A DNA stretch of 64,000 nucleotides from Mortierella alpina (Eukaryota; Mortierellomycota; Mortierellomycetes; Mortierellales; Mortierellaceae). A program made the translations under genes and the position numbers. Below, piece by piece: positions 22,335 through 33,835 of this stretch. How positions within the stretch are numbered: the first letter of the stretch is position 1; each line of letters begins with the position of its first letter. The notes below the pieces were generated by a model. The model was not told where the DNA came from, made no database searches, and worked only from the letters and a program-made list of their open reading frames with translations. Location of the stretch: contig JANATF010000018.1 of assembly GCA_029449245.1 (NCBI GenBank), forward strand, positions 248,001 through 312,000, written 5' to 3'.

Positions 22335-23651
22335 TTATGATGAGTGCAGTTGTCTTCTGTTTTGGCCTGCATGCACTTCCAATAGTGCTGCCAGTTTGGC
22401 GTTTTCTGCCACTAGCCTGACACGTTCTCCAGTAAACTCCAACATCGCCCTTTTCAGGTCGGCCTGCTCGTTCTTCAGTTCTTGTTTGTCTGCCTCCAGC
22501 TTCTTTGAGGCTCGTTCCCTTTCAGCTCTAAACTCTTCCTTGTCTACCGCCAGTTCTTTTCGGCGGCGATCATAGACCTCATCCAGTTCTTGTGCGCGTT
22601 GCTGAAGCATTTTCTCACGCTCTTGTACACGCTGCTGAAGTAAATCCTCGCGCTCCTTCACACACTGCTGAAGCGCTTTCTCGTACTCTAGTCGTTGATG
22701 ATTTAGCATGGCTTCATGCTGCTCCTCCCATGTCGCCTGCAGCGACTCGTTCGTTGCCGCCATCGCATGAGCTTGCTTCTTCAAATCATCAAGTATCGTC
22801 CCCATCGAGTCCAGCGAATGATGCTTGTCCTGCCTCTGACGCTTATTGGCGATCACATGGCCCACATGGCCAATGTCCTTCGACGCCTGAAATTGAGAGG
22901 CGCCTCTCTCTCCCATTCCCCGGTCCATTTCTATATATCGCCCAATGAAACGTCATGAGAAATGATCCTCTCCCTTTACGCCAAAACCTCCACAAATACG
23001 ACAGCATGAAAACTTACGTCCTGGTCCGTCATCTTCATGGTCATGGTGCAGATAGTCTTCAAGTTCACTTGAGTCGGAAGAAGACTCCACAATCATGCGT
23101 TTTCCTAGATGTCTGCGCAACTGGCGAGGCTGCGGCGGCTGCGCCTTCAGTGGGAGATTAGAGGCATAGACCGCATGGAATCGGTCAAAGTAAGGGCATA
23201 CGTCAAACCTCCTGGCTTGGAGGTCATCTTCCGCTTCGCCTGGGTTCCTCTTTAATTGAGCTGCTTTCCTGTACTGCAACTTTGCGTAGGCGACTTTCTG
23301 TTTGACTGTATCCAACGTCCAGGTGGTGCCGGCCTTGGAGTTGACGTATTCTGCTATGCTCGTGTGAATATCCATGATCCTTTCGCCCAAGTTGGATCTC
23401 TGTTTACTGAGTCGGTTAAAATTCTCTGGATTCGTGATCCAGTCGACGAATGCTTTGATCCCGGGTTGTGTCCAGAAGGATTTCCTGTTGTAGATGGAAG
23501 CTGACGCGTTTTCTGGAGGAGTCGCCCGGTGGTCGTCTGTTGAGGGCGCGGAAATAGATGCACTTGGCTGGAGAGTGGGCTCTGGTGCAATCTGATGGAT
23601 GAAGCCAGGCATGGAATGCCCATCCAACGTCCGTTTAGCCATGGGTGTCAT
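22335..23651 (-). CDS. Myb/SANT-like DNA-binding domain protein with C-terminal coiled coil
   Basis: Two minus-strand exons (23651-23018 and 22930-22335; donor GTAAGT, acceptor ATATAG) give 409 residues; the start is the first ATG in frame. Residues about 50-165 contain a Myb/SANT-like (trihelix-type) module: KSFWTQPGIKAFVDWITNPE, then DIHTSIAEYVNSKAGTTWT, KQKVAYAKLQYRKAAQL and CPYFDRFHAVY. This type of module is common in fungal proteins derived from, or related to, transposase regulators. A Ser/Asp/His acidic stretch follows at the exon end. The second exon is a heptad-rich coiled coil (EREDLLQQRVQEREKMLQQR and onward). Likely a nuclear DNA-binding protein; the target is unknown. Confidence 0.75.
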
Positions 23652-24033
23652 CTGTGCTTGGATCTTGCCGAAAAGGCGATTGCGAATGAATTGGGAGAGA
23701 GTGGGAGAGAGTGGGAGAGAGTGAGGTCGAGTGCATGCGGAACCATCGCGTGAAAATTTGCTCTCAGCCTGATGGCTGCAAGACAGGCCGCAATGCGGAG
23801 TTGCAGAAATACTCGGGCCAAGTACTGTCGACCATAGATCTTTATGTGACAATTCTCAGTTCAAACTACAATGATCCCTCGCTCTCCTCTTTGCGCGCCA
23901 GCGGACGCGCAGGACAGGGCCAACAAGAGTACACAGGACATTGACAGCTTGGCTGCCTGCTGCTGTAGGTGATCTCTTACACCGGTAGATATACAGTATA
24001 CACAAAAAAGACAGATTCTACCAGTCGCAACGA
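23652..24033. other. Intergenic with short tandem repeat
   Basis: A 10-bp unit (GTGGGAGAGA) is repeated about three times at 23691-23723, in the 5' flank of the Myb/SANT-like gene. No gene is seen. Confidence 0.6.
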
Positions 24034-25877
24034 TCACAGCTTGAAAATGCCGAGGCTATGGAACGCCTGTTGAGGAGCTCCGTAGACAACCACAGAAGGC
24101 GTGGTTAGTGAATGATCGCTATCTGTCTCCTGTCGCCGCCGTGGCAGCTGGCCATTGAATCTCCTCAGGGCAGGTCCAGAGAGTGAAAACGTGGCACCAT
24201 CAAGTCGTTGACACTCTTGTAGCGCCATCAGAGGAGGTACATGTGAGCAGGCAGGCAACGCCGCTACACTCTCTGATAGAAAGTATTGAGGATACTCCAT
24301 TGTCGCACCTGCCGCTAGTATCGAGGACGGGGCTGTGATGGCTGTCCAATTGGAGTTCGACGTCCTTGGCATGGCGCCTTGTGCCCGTGTGGAGTGTGGT
24401 TCGCGGGCCATAGTCGCGTCCTCAGCACCCGCAGCCATGCTCGTGCATTCTGGGTCCAGTTCTCGGTCAACACATTCCTCGTCACTTACAAAACATTTCT
24501 CCAGATCAGATTCCGTCCCAAGAGGGCAAGGGCTCACCCTCCCGTCAATTGCCCTAAACAACATTTGCATGGTTCTGTTGCGGATCAACTGCACGTGCAT
24601 GAGGAGCAGCTTAGCCGCAAACAGAGCCGGGACCCCACATGTCAAGGCTAATGCGTAGAAATGGGCGGCCAGCATCGTCGTCAAGACTTTACTCCTGAAT
24701 ATGATGAAGGTGGAGAATAACAACGTGGCTACCATCCCCATGCAGGACGAACAAAGGACGATGGTTTGCTGCATAATGAAAATGTACCTAGCAGGAGACC
24801 ACGACAGGTAGTTGCTGATTCCAAACGGTGCTGGTTGTAATCCCAGTTTGGTCTCTGCGAGAACGATGTTGATCTTCAATATTCTGGAGAACTTGATGCC
24901 GTAGTACAGGAACACAATCGCCACCAGAAAGAACATCACTGCCCAATTTGCGTGACGCACATTCAGCCAGAACTTGGACTCTGCGTAATCTCCTCTGTCG
25001 TAGAACCAGGCAGAGACGAGTGCGGGACCCACGCACAGGGTGAATGTCGTGGCTAGGCTTAGGACCACGAACAGTCCGCCTTGGAAGGAATTAGGGTGTA
25101 AGAAACAGATGGGTTTATAAGGACCGCATCCATGTGTGGCTCTGGGTCGAAGATGGCCACACCTCCCTCCCGCTTTGTAAAAGGGATCGAATCAGCGATT
25201 CCTAGGATGTAAATTGTGCCGTCAATGATCATAGTGAACCTATCATATTGTGTACTGTGTCAATACTCGGGCCACTTTCATTATTAAGACACTTTTGTGA
25301 GCCGCAATAGATATTTGCACCCTACCAATACAGCTGCTCCAAAAGTGCTCGAGCCCAGAGGGTTTCATGCGCAACGTCGCACGCCATTATCACGTTCGAA
25401 ACGATCTTGAGAATGCAACAAAGTATGATACATACAACCACCCAGTTGGTCTAGAGGGTTGATGTAGAGATGTGAATGTCCTCGAAGCCTGTCAGCTATT
25501 TGTATGGGGTTTCGCTCTGCGTATCAGCCAGCAACGTCCGACTTTACAATCCTAAGTTGAGTCTTGGTTCCAGCTCTAGCGAACAGGATACTAAAGACCG
25601 TACTGTTGACACCTCCATTGCGTTTGATGAGTAACCAAACTGCATATATTGCAACGACGAGGTGGAGCACTGAGGAGCCAACGAGAATGAGCCGCGTGAG
25701 GTACTCATCCCTGCAACGGGTGGCAATAAGTTGCCAATCGCAATACAGTCGCTCATCGTCGAGATACGCATACGGAGCAAGTGTTGGAGGCACAGAGGAT
25801 GGGGCGAATGGTGATGATGATTGTGTTGACCATAAAGTTGGAGTGCTAGTCGGTGTGCTTTTGCTAGCGACGATCAT
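24034..25877 (-). pseudogene. 7TM receptor-like family member R1, frameshifted
   Basis: Exons 25877-25548, 25450-25326 (125 nt) and 25239-24034. Exon 1 has a Ser/Thr/Pro-rich N-terminus, the family pair of Cys (CDWQLIATRC) and TM1. Exon 2 (TNWVVVCIILCC...) holds TM2. Exon 3 holds TM3-TM7, the loop KFSRILKINIVLAETKLG, and a tail ending VVVYGAPQQAFHSLGIFKL. Near 25124-25133 the frame changes: the sequence reads DPEPHMD in the first frame and GPYKPICFLHPNSFQGG in the next, where relatives read straight through EPERVDGC. The simplest reading is loss of one base (or of four, next to the DGC codons). The rest is fully open, so the lesion is recent or a sequencing error. Confidence 0.75.
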
Positions 25878-26901
25878 TTCAGCCGCGACGACCAGATAGT
25901 GCTGTGTTGGAGTGGATGAAACCAGAGAATGATGGTCAGAATAAAATGGTCAGGATAAAACGATGGATATAATGTACAGCAGTGAAAGGTACAAGGACAT
26001 GGGCAACGATGTACGTCGTAGATGAGGATCGTTGTTCTTCATGGAACAGGAATCAGTCTTCAGCTTCTCGTCCGCAAAGTCTTCAGGTATCAGGTACTGC
26101 ATTCGGAAGCTCCTTTCAACTCGGCTCACTCTCACTAGTACCAATTATGCCTTTTGATACCCCCGGTCACTAACCTACCGACCTGCATGCAGAGAGAACT
26201 TTATATTCTATCACTCCAACATTGTGGAAACAGCTATTATCCACAGTTCAGGATGCTTGCACGAATTCGGCTTTCAACATGATGAGCGAGTATGACTCGG
26301 ACGGGCCAGTCAAGGCGTCAACGGGAGGAGTAGAGGATTTGTTTTTTTTTCAGACCCTACCGAAATTTGTGCTACTCCTGTCCTGCAGCTGAAAAGGTTT
26401 AAGGTTTCGGCTTTCAGCGCACTTGTGCTTCCATGTCCGTCAGGGTTATCGCTTTCGACTAGAGAATGATCTAGCTTGCCTGCTCAGTCGAGGCCTCTTC
26501 GGGTTATAGTCTACATTCACACAAAATGGTTGGCTCATACTGAAGGGCGTAAAGTGGTTTTCCTTTTCATCACCTTGGCAATCAATCAAGGCGTTGCCCC
26601 ATGCGTCCTCATCTGGTCATCAAGTATACTTTCGCGCACCAACCACATCTTGGCCTGGCCGCCTAAATGACTTAACACTCCATCTTTTCCAGACGAAGTC
26701 AGCCTAACGCTCCAGGTTAGTTTACCGCGACAACTATCGTAAACGCCGACGTAATTGCACGCGCCATAAACAGGATTGTCACTAAGAAGACGATTTTGCT
26801 TGGTAGTCTAACCTCGTTAACGATGTTTGACGATTTTTCCGAACTGTACAAACTACAAGACTATGATGACAGAGGGAAGAAGGCTAGGCGTTGTTAAAAA
26901 C
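25878..26901. other. Intergenic between R1 and R2
   Basis: 5' flank of R1, then sequence without a credible gene. No clear TATA element or repeat was found. Confidence 0.5.
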
Positions 26902-27261
26902 TCACTCTCTAAATATGCCGTGGCCACGGAACGCCTGTTGACGAGCCCCGTACACTATCCAGGGGGACTTGGCCCCTGATGAATGATGGCCCCCAGACTC
27001 TTGTCGTTGATGCGGTAATACAAGTCTTGGATTGATAAGGATAGATGCTGAAAGCGGAGGCACAGCGGGTTCTTGCAGTGGGGTATCAGGAACGACCGCT
27101 GGCAATAAATAGGCTGGCAGCTCGGCTATTCTCTCCGAAGTGAGGTACCGAGGATACTCGCACATGAGGCTTTGCTCAAGTGATGACTTCGAAATTAAAG
27201 TGCCCCTCTCCCACCGCTTCTGAGATCTCGTTTTCTTTGCTAGACTAGCCTTTGCTTTCAC
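26902..27261 (-). pseudogene. 7TM receptor-like fragment R2 (C-terminal tail only)
   Basis: About 97 residues match only the cytoplasmic tail of the family: SSLEQSLMCEYPRYLTSERI (compare SSLEQSLMRDYPWYFTSDS in R3) and the end WIVYGARQQAFRGHGIFRE. The homology stops near 27195. Upstream is a block (about 27195-27500) that matches the noncoding 3' flank of R4 (30355-30650). All TM segments are absent. It is a truncated duplicate produced by an unequal exchange. Confidence 0.75.
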
Positions 27262-27500
27262 TGCATCTCCTTTTTCTAAGAATAAGTAGGACCTTATTGA
27301 TATTACACTGTAGTGTCATATTAATGTGGGTCGCGCCGCCAGAAGCGAGAATCGGGCTTTTTATTACGTAGCTGTAAACAAGTTTACGACGGTAGAAGTT
27401 TGCTGGCCTGGAGGCATTAGTGTATTACTGCTCTGTTAGAGCGTAGGTTCGATATAGGGGTGGGGGGCCACTGATGGAGAGTATAGATCCGAGACGAGAT
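27195..27500. repeat. Duplicated 3'-flank block (copy at 27195-27500)
   Basis: The sequence from CGCTTCTGAGATCTCGTTT to the end of R3's 3' region matches 30355-30650, which is the same region beside R4. Both include GATATAGGGGTGG and GGCCACTGATGGAGAGT. It shows that R3 and R4 were duplicated with their downstream flank. Confidence 0.85.
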
Positions 27501-27577
27501 GCAAGGATCATCGTCTGGATATGCCAAGGTGACGGAAGGCCTGTTGAGGGGACCCATAGACCACAGAAAGGAAGCTT

Positions 27578-29324
27578 TCAAGTCGTATCCCTTCCGGTTG
27601 TCTGCTTCCAGCGGCTGAGGTGGTAACCTGTCTCGAGCGCTTTTGAGGGTAGTCGCAGAAGCGATCGCGATAGCTGCTGCTGATAGTCAGGCAATGCTGC
27701 TGAGGTCTGACGCGAGTCGGGTGGCAAAGCTGCTGTACTGTCGGAAGTGAAATACCAAGGGTAGTCGCGCATGAGGCTTTGCTCAAGTGATGAGCAGCGG
27801 GTTATGCTTGATGGCACTCTATAGGCGGATGTCCCTGGATTGGCCCTCTTTGTTGGTTTCAAAGTTGTCCTGGATGCTTCACTGTCAACCCCTGCCATAA
27901 ACTCCATGTCCCATTCTTTGCCAACGCTGGCATCTCGTCCTGGAAGACATGTGGACGCGTTAGGCCCTGCTTCTGCGCTTTGAGAATCCCTTCCGCCATC
28001 CATGGCCTTGTATAAACTCGAGAATAAGTGTTGCTTCCTACCAAAGCGCACCAATTGTATATGGACTAATACCAGTTTGACGATCATCACAAACGGTAGT
28101 CCTGACGTCCACGCGAGTGTATAGCAGTGGGTAAACACTCCTATCTTGGCCGATAGAAGTTGCTCCTTAAAAATACCGTAGGTGACCATCATCAATGCGG
28201 CAAGCATTGCAAAGAGGGATGCACCAAAGACAGTGATCTGCAGTACAATAAACAGATACCGTGCGGGAGACTTTGAGTTGAGGTTGCTGATCCCAAATCG
28301 GCTTTGCGGTACTCCCAGTCTTGTCTCTGCGATAATGATGTTGACTTTGAGAATGCGGCTGAACTTGATTCCATAATACATGAGCAGAGGCACCAATACA
28401 AAGATAATGGCACTCCAAGCCATATGGGATACCAGCAGCCAGACTTGTGAGGATTCATACTCTCCTCTGTCGTATAACAAGGCAGCTAAGAGAGACGGAC
28501 CGATGCCACAAATGATAATGACAAAGGGGCTGTTGATGATGAATAGGTTGTTCTGGAGCGTCGATGGATATACCAGACTGATGGGCCATTCAGGCCTGCA
28601 TCCGTCTACGCGGTCAGGTTCGTAAATTGCTACATGTCCCTCGCGCCTTGTAATAGGTATTGTGTAAAGGACCCCGACGATGTGCATCGTGCATTCTATG
28701 GCAATAGCAAGCCTGCAGCGCGGGAATTAGCATTGACGCCATGAAGCAATAATCGGTTCAACTGTGCAACGTGCGGACAGATGAGACTTCGCTGCTGCAG
28801 TTATTACGGTACCAGTAAAACTGCTCCAAAAGAACTCGGACCCAGAGGGATCCGCGTAGAATGTCAAACACCAAGACCAAGTTGGAGATAGGTTTGGAAA
28901 TGCAGCAGGTCGCAATGCACATGATGATGCAGTTTATCTAAGGTGCATTCATCCGAACGAACGATCAGTCAGGTACCTCTGAATATGCATCAACGGGTGT
29001 ACCACGTCAAAAACAAGCTGCTCTTACAGGTCTAGGCTGAATCCTATTCGCAACCTTGGTGAACAGGCAAGTGAAGATCTTTTTGTTGACGCCTCCATTG
29101 CGTTGGATGATCAACCAAATAGTGTAGATAGCAGCAAAGATGTGCACGACTGTGGAAAAGATGAGGATGCCCTGCGTAATGTTCTGCTCTTTGCAATGGG
29201 TTGCTGTTAGAGTCCAGTCGCAATATCGCTGTTCATCGTCGAGATATGCGGCCGTGGTGTATGTCGTGGGCATAGACGGGGACGATGATGCCGATGGTGG
29301 TGCTGTAGCCATTGAAAACGGCAT
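27578..29324 (-). CDS. 7TM receptor-like family member R3 (tail motif lost by frameshift)
   Basis: Exons 29324-29028, 28937-28813 (125 nt), 28712-27578; 518 residues as read. The N-terminus is Ser/Pro/Thr-rich, then YCDWTLTATHC, then TM1 (GILIFSTVVHIFAAIYTIWL). Exon 2 (acceptor CCTTAG) gives TM2. In exon 3, MHIVGVLYTIPITRREG, four further TM segments and the loop KFSRILKVNIIIAETRLG follow the family. Compared with R4, one base is missing near 27660 and another near 27570. The first shifts the frame so that the protein ends in about 27 unrelated residues at 27578. The family end motif (VVYGSPQQAFRHLGI) is still present in another frame down to 27508. It may be a receptor with a clipped tail or an early pseudogene. 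Confidence 0.7.
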
Positions 29325-30354
29325 GCCTGTTGGCAATTCTGTACTACGATACGATGTCCGAGGAATGTGTTCGGAGTATGGAGAGGAGAGTACTCAGTCT
29401 TGCAAGAGGACAAAAAAAATCTGTTCAATCAAGAGGCGAACTGGATAAACTCTCAAAAGACACTTGCCAGAACAAACGAGCCACCTCAAGCCTCAGGGAG
29501 CCGAGGTGTTTAAGAACGGTCGATCTAGTGGTTGTCATATAGAGCCTATTACATTTTGGGACATTAGAATGTTTGACCCACGCTCGAGCTCCTGCCAGGT
29601 GCGTCAGAGCACTCCCAACTTGCGGGGCTGCAGTATCCTCTGCATATATAGTTCAAATTACAAGAGGGGCATGTTGTGTCATTAGCCATGCGCCTTGGAC
29701 AAGCTACATGCATCCGAAGGCGTAAAATGTAATAATACATGCGTGTAATACTTGCACTCCAACAATGAGCAATTTTGAGGTCTGTTTGACCGCGCAGGCG
29801 TTAGCTTACAAATAGAGTTTCAACTACCCAAGCGACCCGTTGCACGAGAAGGACCCTCCATATCCAGACCGTCCACCCGCTCCTCTGCAGTTCGCATAGC
29901 GCCGTGAATTCAAAGCTTGGATGCATTCGACCAAAGAGTGAACTGGTCTGTCCTTTGGAATCCCGCCTCTGACAGGCATTGCCGTACTTCCGAGCAAATC
30001 TCGGTACTGGACCTGAAAATAACACCACCGCTATTGTCCTACTTACCGCATATCGGCGCGTGGACATCTCGTGAGCACACGCACACACCCACATATTTAC
30101 CCACACTTTACTTACACCTTCACTCAGATACACACTCACTCACCCACACTCACACTCACGCTCAGGCTCATTCACTCATTCACACATCCACCGATGCTCA
30201 CTCACGCTCTCACATGCACGCTTTGGACCTCCTGCAGATGTAGTTTTTGACTTCGTCACTTCAGAGTAGAGCCATGCAGCCATTCAGTCATGCAGCCATG
30301 CATGATCGTATAAAGCAAACATAGAGTCATGCTCCCTTCCCACTTCGACAGGTT
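29325..30354. other. Intergenic between R3 and R4 with C/A-rich repeats
   Basis: No gene is seen. At about 30065-30225 the plus strand has an imperfect CACTCA/CACACC-type simple repeat. Confidence 0.6.
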
Positions 30355-30650
30355 AGAGTATCTCTCCCCCCGCTTCTGAGATCTCGTTTACTTTGCTAGA
30401 CTAGCCTTTTCGTTCACTGCATCTCTTTTTTCTGATATTACACACTAATGTCATGATAATGTGGGTCGCGTCGCCGGGAGCGAGAAAGTAGCGAGTTCAT
30501 TACGTAACTCCAAACAAATTTATGACGGTAGGAGTTCGCTGGTCTGGAAGGAACCTTCAAACGGCATTTAGTGTGTTACTGCTGCGTTAGAGCGTTAATT
30601 CGATATAGGGGTGGAGGGCCACTGATGGAGAGTGTAGATCCGCGACGAGA
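30355..30650. repeat. Duplicated 3'-flank block (copy at 30355-30650)
   Basis: Partner of 27195-27500; immediately downstream of R4 on the minus strand. Confidence 0.85.
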
Positions 30651-30658
30651 TGCAAGGA

Positions 30659-32547
30659 TCATCGTCTGAATATGCCAAGGTGACGGAAGGCCTGTTGAGG
30701 GGACCCATAGACCACAGAAGGGGAAGCTTTCAAGTCGGATCCCTGCCGGTTGTCTGCTTCCAGCGGCTGAGGTGGCAACCTGTCTCGAATGCTTCTGAGG
30801 GTAGTCGCAGAAAGTGATCGCGCTAGTTGCTGTTGCTGATACTCAGGCAATTCTGCTGAGGTCCGAAGCGAGTCGGGTGGCATAGCTGTTGTGCTGTCAG
30901 AAGTGAAATACCCAGGGTAGTCGCGCATGATGCTTTGCTCGAGCGAGGAAAAGCGCCTTGTGTTAAATGGCGTCCTGCAATTAGGTGGCCGCGTAATGAC
31001 GGTGTGTGCTAGTGTCATTGGCACTCTGTAAGCTATACTTTCGATCGCGGAATCCGTAGTAGTCATGTCTTCCATATTTTGGCTCCTGTTATTATGGCTA
31101 CTGCCAGAGTCTCCTGCATGATAACGGACTGGGTTAAAGTACGTTCCCAGGCTTTGAGAGTCATCTACGCCACCCATCTCCCAGTTCAAACCTGTGAAAA
31201 CGGTCTTCATCCTCCTGTTGCGGATCAATTGCACATGCAGTAAGAGCACTTTGACCAGTGCAATGCCAGGAACGCTACACGTCCAGCAGATCGCGTAGCC
31301 ATGACTGAATAGTCCTAGTTTGGTCTCCAGCAGTGTGTCCCTGAAAATGACATAGCTGCATAGGAACAACGAGGCCAATACCAGGGCAGAAAATCCTCCA
31401 AAAATGGTGATCTGCTGCATAACATACAGATATCTCGCTGGGGAATTGGATATGAGGTCGTTGACTCCAAATCGGGAACGTGGCATTCCCAGTCTGGTCT
31501 CTGCGATAATGATGTTGATTCTAAGGATTCGGATGAACTTGAGTCCAGAGCTTAGGAACAGTACGCCCATGATAGCGAATATTACGCTCCAATTTGCATT
31601 GTGCACAGTTAGCCAGACTCTTGAGGTTTCGTAATCTCCTCTGTCGTACAACAATGCGGAGGCAAAAGCCGGACCCATGCCCAAAATGAGAACTGCGACC
31701 GGTACCATGATCAAGAAAAGATTGCTTTGAAACGGAGCTGGGTATAGAAAATGTATGCGTTCGTGAGAAAGGCATCCATTTACGCGCTCCGGCTCCCAAA
31801 TGGCTCTACGCCCCACTTGCTTGGTAATAGGGATCGTGTACAGAAGGCCGATACTGTACATCGTGGCGCCTACGGCTAGGATAAACCTTTTAGAGGAAGA
31901 TTAGCATGAAACTCGTGTGGTCCATTAGTACAGTTTTCGCACTCTGCAATAGACCATCCACGAAAAATCCAATTATTAATACCAGTAATGCTGCTCTAAA
32001 AGAACGCGAACCCAGAGGGATCCACGCAGAACGTCAAATATTAACATCAAGTTGGATATGGGCTTTGGGATGCAGCTGAGCGCGAAACAAAATAAGGCCC
32101 AGTTTGTCTAAAATGCCAATGAACAGATGCGATCCACCTCAAAGACTGTCAGTCATTGACGCAATGTCATCCATGAGGAAATATTATTAGTGCATACGAT
32201 GAAAACCTTACAGGTTTGGGTTGGATCCTAACCCCAGCGCACGTGAACAAGTCAGTGAGGATCTTTTTGTTGACGCCTCCTCCATTGCGTTTGACGATTA
32301 TCCAGACAGTATAAATCGCAGCGAGAAGATGCAAGACTGAGGACATGGCGAGAATAAATTGCGTGATCTGTGCCTCTCTACAGTTGGTAGCGGAAAGCAT
32401 CCAGTCGCAAAGCAGCTGTTCATCGTCGAGATACGCGAAAGTTACATGTGTTGGGGTTAAAGACACTGGCGCTGATGCTGACGAATTTTCTGCTGAGATT
32501 AAGGTCGGCGGTGTGCCTGTCGACATTGTTGTGCTGCTTATGATCAT
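30659..32547 (-). CDS. 7TM receptor-like family member R4 (intact reference copy)
   Basis: Exons 32547-32212, 32107-31983 (125 nt), 31886-30659; 562 residues. N-terminus 1-60 is Ser/Thr-rich with the Cys pair C47/C56. TM segments at about 61-85, 114-137, 155-175, 210-234, 252-273, 306-332 and 348-373. By the positive-inside rule the N-terminus is outside and the roughly 190-residue tail inside, the layout of a G-protein-coupled receptor. The third inner loop (about 274-305) is basic and conserved: KFIRILRINIIIAETRLGMP, then the ISNSPARYLYVMQQ entry to TM6. The tail contains SSLEQSIMRDYPGYFTSDS and ends VVYGSPQQAFRHLGIFRR. No known receptor family is recognised. It lies tail-to-head behind R3 on the same strand. 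Confidence 0.85.
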
Positions 32548-33299
32548 TCAGAGAAGAACGAGGTGTCAAAGTGAGTACAAGTGGATCGTAGCGGTGAGAA
32601 TAAAAGATATTCGAAGCCGTCGTTATGAAGTGATACTGGAGAAAGGTTCGCGACATTCAGTAGAGTGCTACTTGAAGCTTTCATTGAAGTAAGTAATATG
32701 TATCTGAGTGTCAGCAACGTGTATCTAAGTGTCAGCAATATGTATCTGCAATGTCAGCAATTTGTATCTGCAATGTCAGCAGTATGTACCTGAAACCTCA
32801 ACAGGTACCTGAATTGTCAGCAATATGTACCTGAGTATCGGCAATTTGTATTTCGGATCTGTAGTATCTTCATAACGAGGCTCACTTTCACTATGATAGT
32901 TGGCCTCAACACTCCATGCACCCTCGCGATCTGACTCAATTCAGACCTCAATACCTCAATTCCAGTCTAAACACCATTTCCGCTACCGTGTGGCATTGAC
33001 AACAGGGGGACATTCCATTTTTGATGGACTTGACAAACATTACGAGGAAGAGGAGAACCATTGTGCATCAATATGCTAAGGACAAACATGTTTGCATCGT
33101 ACAGATATCCATAACGCTGTATATCCAGGATTCGGTGATTAAATTAGCAACTCGACTGCGTCAGTGCTCAAGGCTGTCAGTGCTCAAGGCTGACAAACCC
33201 AACACCCAATGTTTGTGTTCTATTTGTCTGTGGTCGAGAAAGCCTAAAGTCTGTCCAGGCGAAGACATTTAAAGTTTCGCTTGCCTTGTTTGATTGCTC
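32548..33299. other. 5' flank of R4 and minisatellite-bearing spacer
   Basis: No gene is seen apart from the repeat listed separately. Confidence 0.6.
32694..32857. repeat. Minisatellite, about seven copies of a 21-22 bp unit
   Basis: Units vary around AATATGTATCTGAGTGTCAGC, with variants AACGTG, AATTTG and GTACCTG. It lies 150-310 bp upstream of the R4 start codon. Confidence 0.85.
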
Positions 33300-33835
33300 A
33301 GTCAACATGGCCTCGACCCCAAGTCGGCTATTCTTCTTGGTGGGTATGCCAAGGTCATGAGCGCTGTAAAGGTTTCGAACACGCAGGTCGTGAATGTGGT
33401 GGTTTTGACATAGAGGAAGGTGTCTCCTATCGACTCCAGGTAATCTTCAATTTGATGGTGCTCGAGACGTGAGTCGCTCAAAATGTCCAGGAAAATGTCC
33501 AGGACCATCTTGTCCAAGGGGCGAGTGAGGGCTGCGAGCTTTGACAGAGTGCCTCGAAGGTCGTGGTCGGACTGCTGTCGTATATTCTGTCCCTCTGGTC
33601 AAGGTAGGTCGGTGACCAGGGGTGCCGTATACTTCCGAAACTTGTTTTTGGGGCAAGCGGAGAGGGCGGTGTCGAACCTGTCGTCCTCGTCGTCCGGGCT
33701 CGAGTCGGGTGATGTTGAGAAGAAATCACGGCCGTCCAAGTAGGGGCAGAGTGCAAGGAGTTTCTTGTCAGGCTCAAAAAAAGAGCTCTTCATCGCTGCC
33801 ATAGTGAGTGTTGTTGGATGAAATGTTGCTGTCAC
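33300..33835 (-). mobile_element. DIRS-type Gag relic
   Basis: The minus-strand frame reads FEPDKKLLALCPYLDGRDFF, an acidic stretch, then KNKFRKYTAPLVTDLP, an in-frame stop near 33597, and continues IRQQSDHDLRGTLSKLAALT, then RPLDKMVLDIF. The K-Y-x-x-P then L-x-x-L-T-R-P-[IL]-D order resembles the Gag-like protein of DIRS elements as I remember it. It is interrupted and short, so dead. The assignment is tentative. Confidence 0.45.
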
